Source: Hyphomonas sp. | GTDB taxonomy: Bacteria; Pseudomonadota; Alphaproteobacteria; Caulobacterales; Hyphomonadaceae | Length of the DNA stretch: 5,624 nt | Assembly (NCBI GenBank): GCA_003486945.1 | Contig: DNFL01000266.1 | Coordinates: 1-5,624 of the forward strand | Reading direction: 5' to 3' | In this document: piece after piece, positions 5,450 to 5,624 of the stretch | Position numbering within the stretch: position 1 is the first letter of the stretch | Layout of the letters: each line of letters starts with the position of its first letter | Notes under the pieces: model-generated | Seen by the model: only the letters and a program-made list of their open reading frames with translations | Databases searched by the model: none | Told to the model about the DNA's origin: nothing | Made by a program: the position numbers and the translations under genes

Positions 5450-5624
5450 CGACGTGCTCGATATCTTCCGCGAGGCCGGCGCTCTGCTGGAGGGGCATTT
5501 CATTCTCTCCTCGGGCCGCCGCAGCCCTGTTTTCCTGCAGAAGGCGCTCGTCTTCTCGCGGCCGGACCTGTCGGAAAAGCTCTGCAAGGCGCTCGCCGCC
5601 AAAGTCACTGTGGCGTTCGGCAAG
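5439..5624 (+). CDS. pyrE: Orotate phosphoribosyltransferase, N-terminal part (3' end outside window)
   Basis: Catalyses orotate + PRPP to orotidine 5'-phosphate + PPi, the fifth step of de novo UMP synthesis, in the cytoplasm. Only the first 62 residues are visible, with no stop before the window ends. The segment [16 protein letters not shown] (15-30), followed by VFLQKALVF (31-39) and a helix with LCKALAAK (48-55), matches the N-terminal substrate-binding region of PyrE, including the H-F-x-L-x-S-G pattern. The PRPP-binding loop and catalytic lysines lie beyond the window. The start overlaps the end of rsh by 11 nt (ATGAACAATAA holds both the start and the rsh stop), so it is co-transcribed and probably translationally coupled with rsh. 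No attenuator is possible between the two genes, so any pyrimidine control must act elsewhere. Confidence 0.9.
   Translation, partial: MNNNDVLDIFREAGALLEGHFILSSGRRSPVFLQKALVFSRPDLSEKLCKALAAKVTVAFGK

Overview
The window is GC-rich, densely coding DNA that looks like the chromosome of an alphaproteobacterium. The Caulobacterales/Hyphomonadaceae side of the class is a guess. The basis is the NrdA tail ending in CLACQ, the gene order rpoZ - rsh - pyrE, a single long RelA/SpoT-type enzyme, and an omega subunit with a C-terminal extension. The taxonomic call is inference; the gene identities are read directly from the translations.

Layout from left to right. (1) The 3' end of nrdA, the class I ribonucleotide reductase large chain, covers 1-831 and is followed by a GC-rich hairpin terminator at 856-880. 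(2) A somewhat AT-richer intergenic stretch follows, to 1149. It holds two adjacent inverted repeats that overlap a possible sigma70-type promoter. (3) An exported protein of 293 residues (1150-2031) has a predicted beta-strand-rich C-terminal half and a weak resemblance to the LpxR/DUF2219 outer-membrane barrel family. It is the least understood gene here. It ends at a strong intrinsic terminator (2055-2082). (4) A convergent minus-strand gene encodes a NYN/PIN-like nuclease-fold protein of the LabA/DUF88 type (2666 down to 2094). (5) A divergent intergenic region of about 155 bp carries several short palindromes and a good sigma70-type promoter pointing right (TTGCGG - 17 nt - TATAAA). (6) A tight plus-strand operon runs off the right edge: rpoZ (2822-3172), a bifunctional-type (p)ppGpp synthetase/hydrolase, rsh (3182-5449), and the 5' part of pyrE (from 5439).

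How the genes work together. The operon joins the omega subunit of RNA polymerase, which forms part of ppGpp binding site 1 in E. coli, to the enzyme that makes and degrades ppGpp, and to orotate phosphoribosyltransferase, a pyrimidine biosynthetic enzyme. Spacing is tight: the rsh ribosome binding site overlaps the rpoZ stop codon, and pyrE starts inside the end of rsh (11-nt overlap), so translational coupling is likely. nrdA upstream is a separate nucleotide-metabolism unit closed by its own terminator. No tRNA, rRNA, CRISPR array, insertion sequence or prophage feature was seen. Nothing here is clearly a new system. The most open items are the orphan exported gene with its inverted-repeat-rich leader, and the NYN gene divergent from the stringent-response operon.
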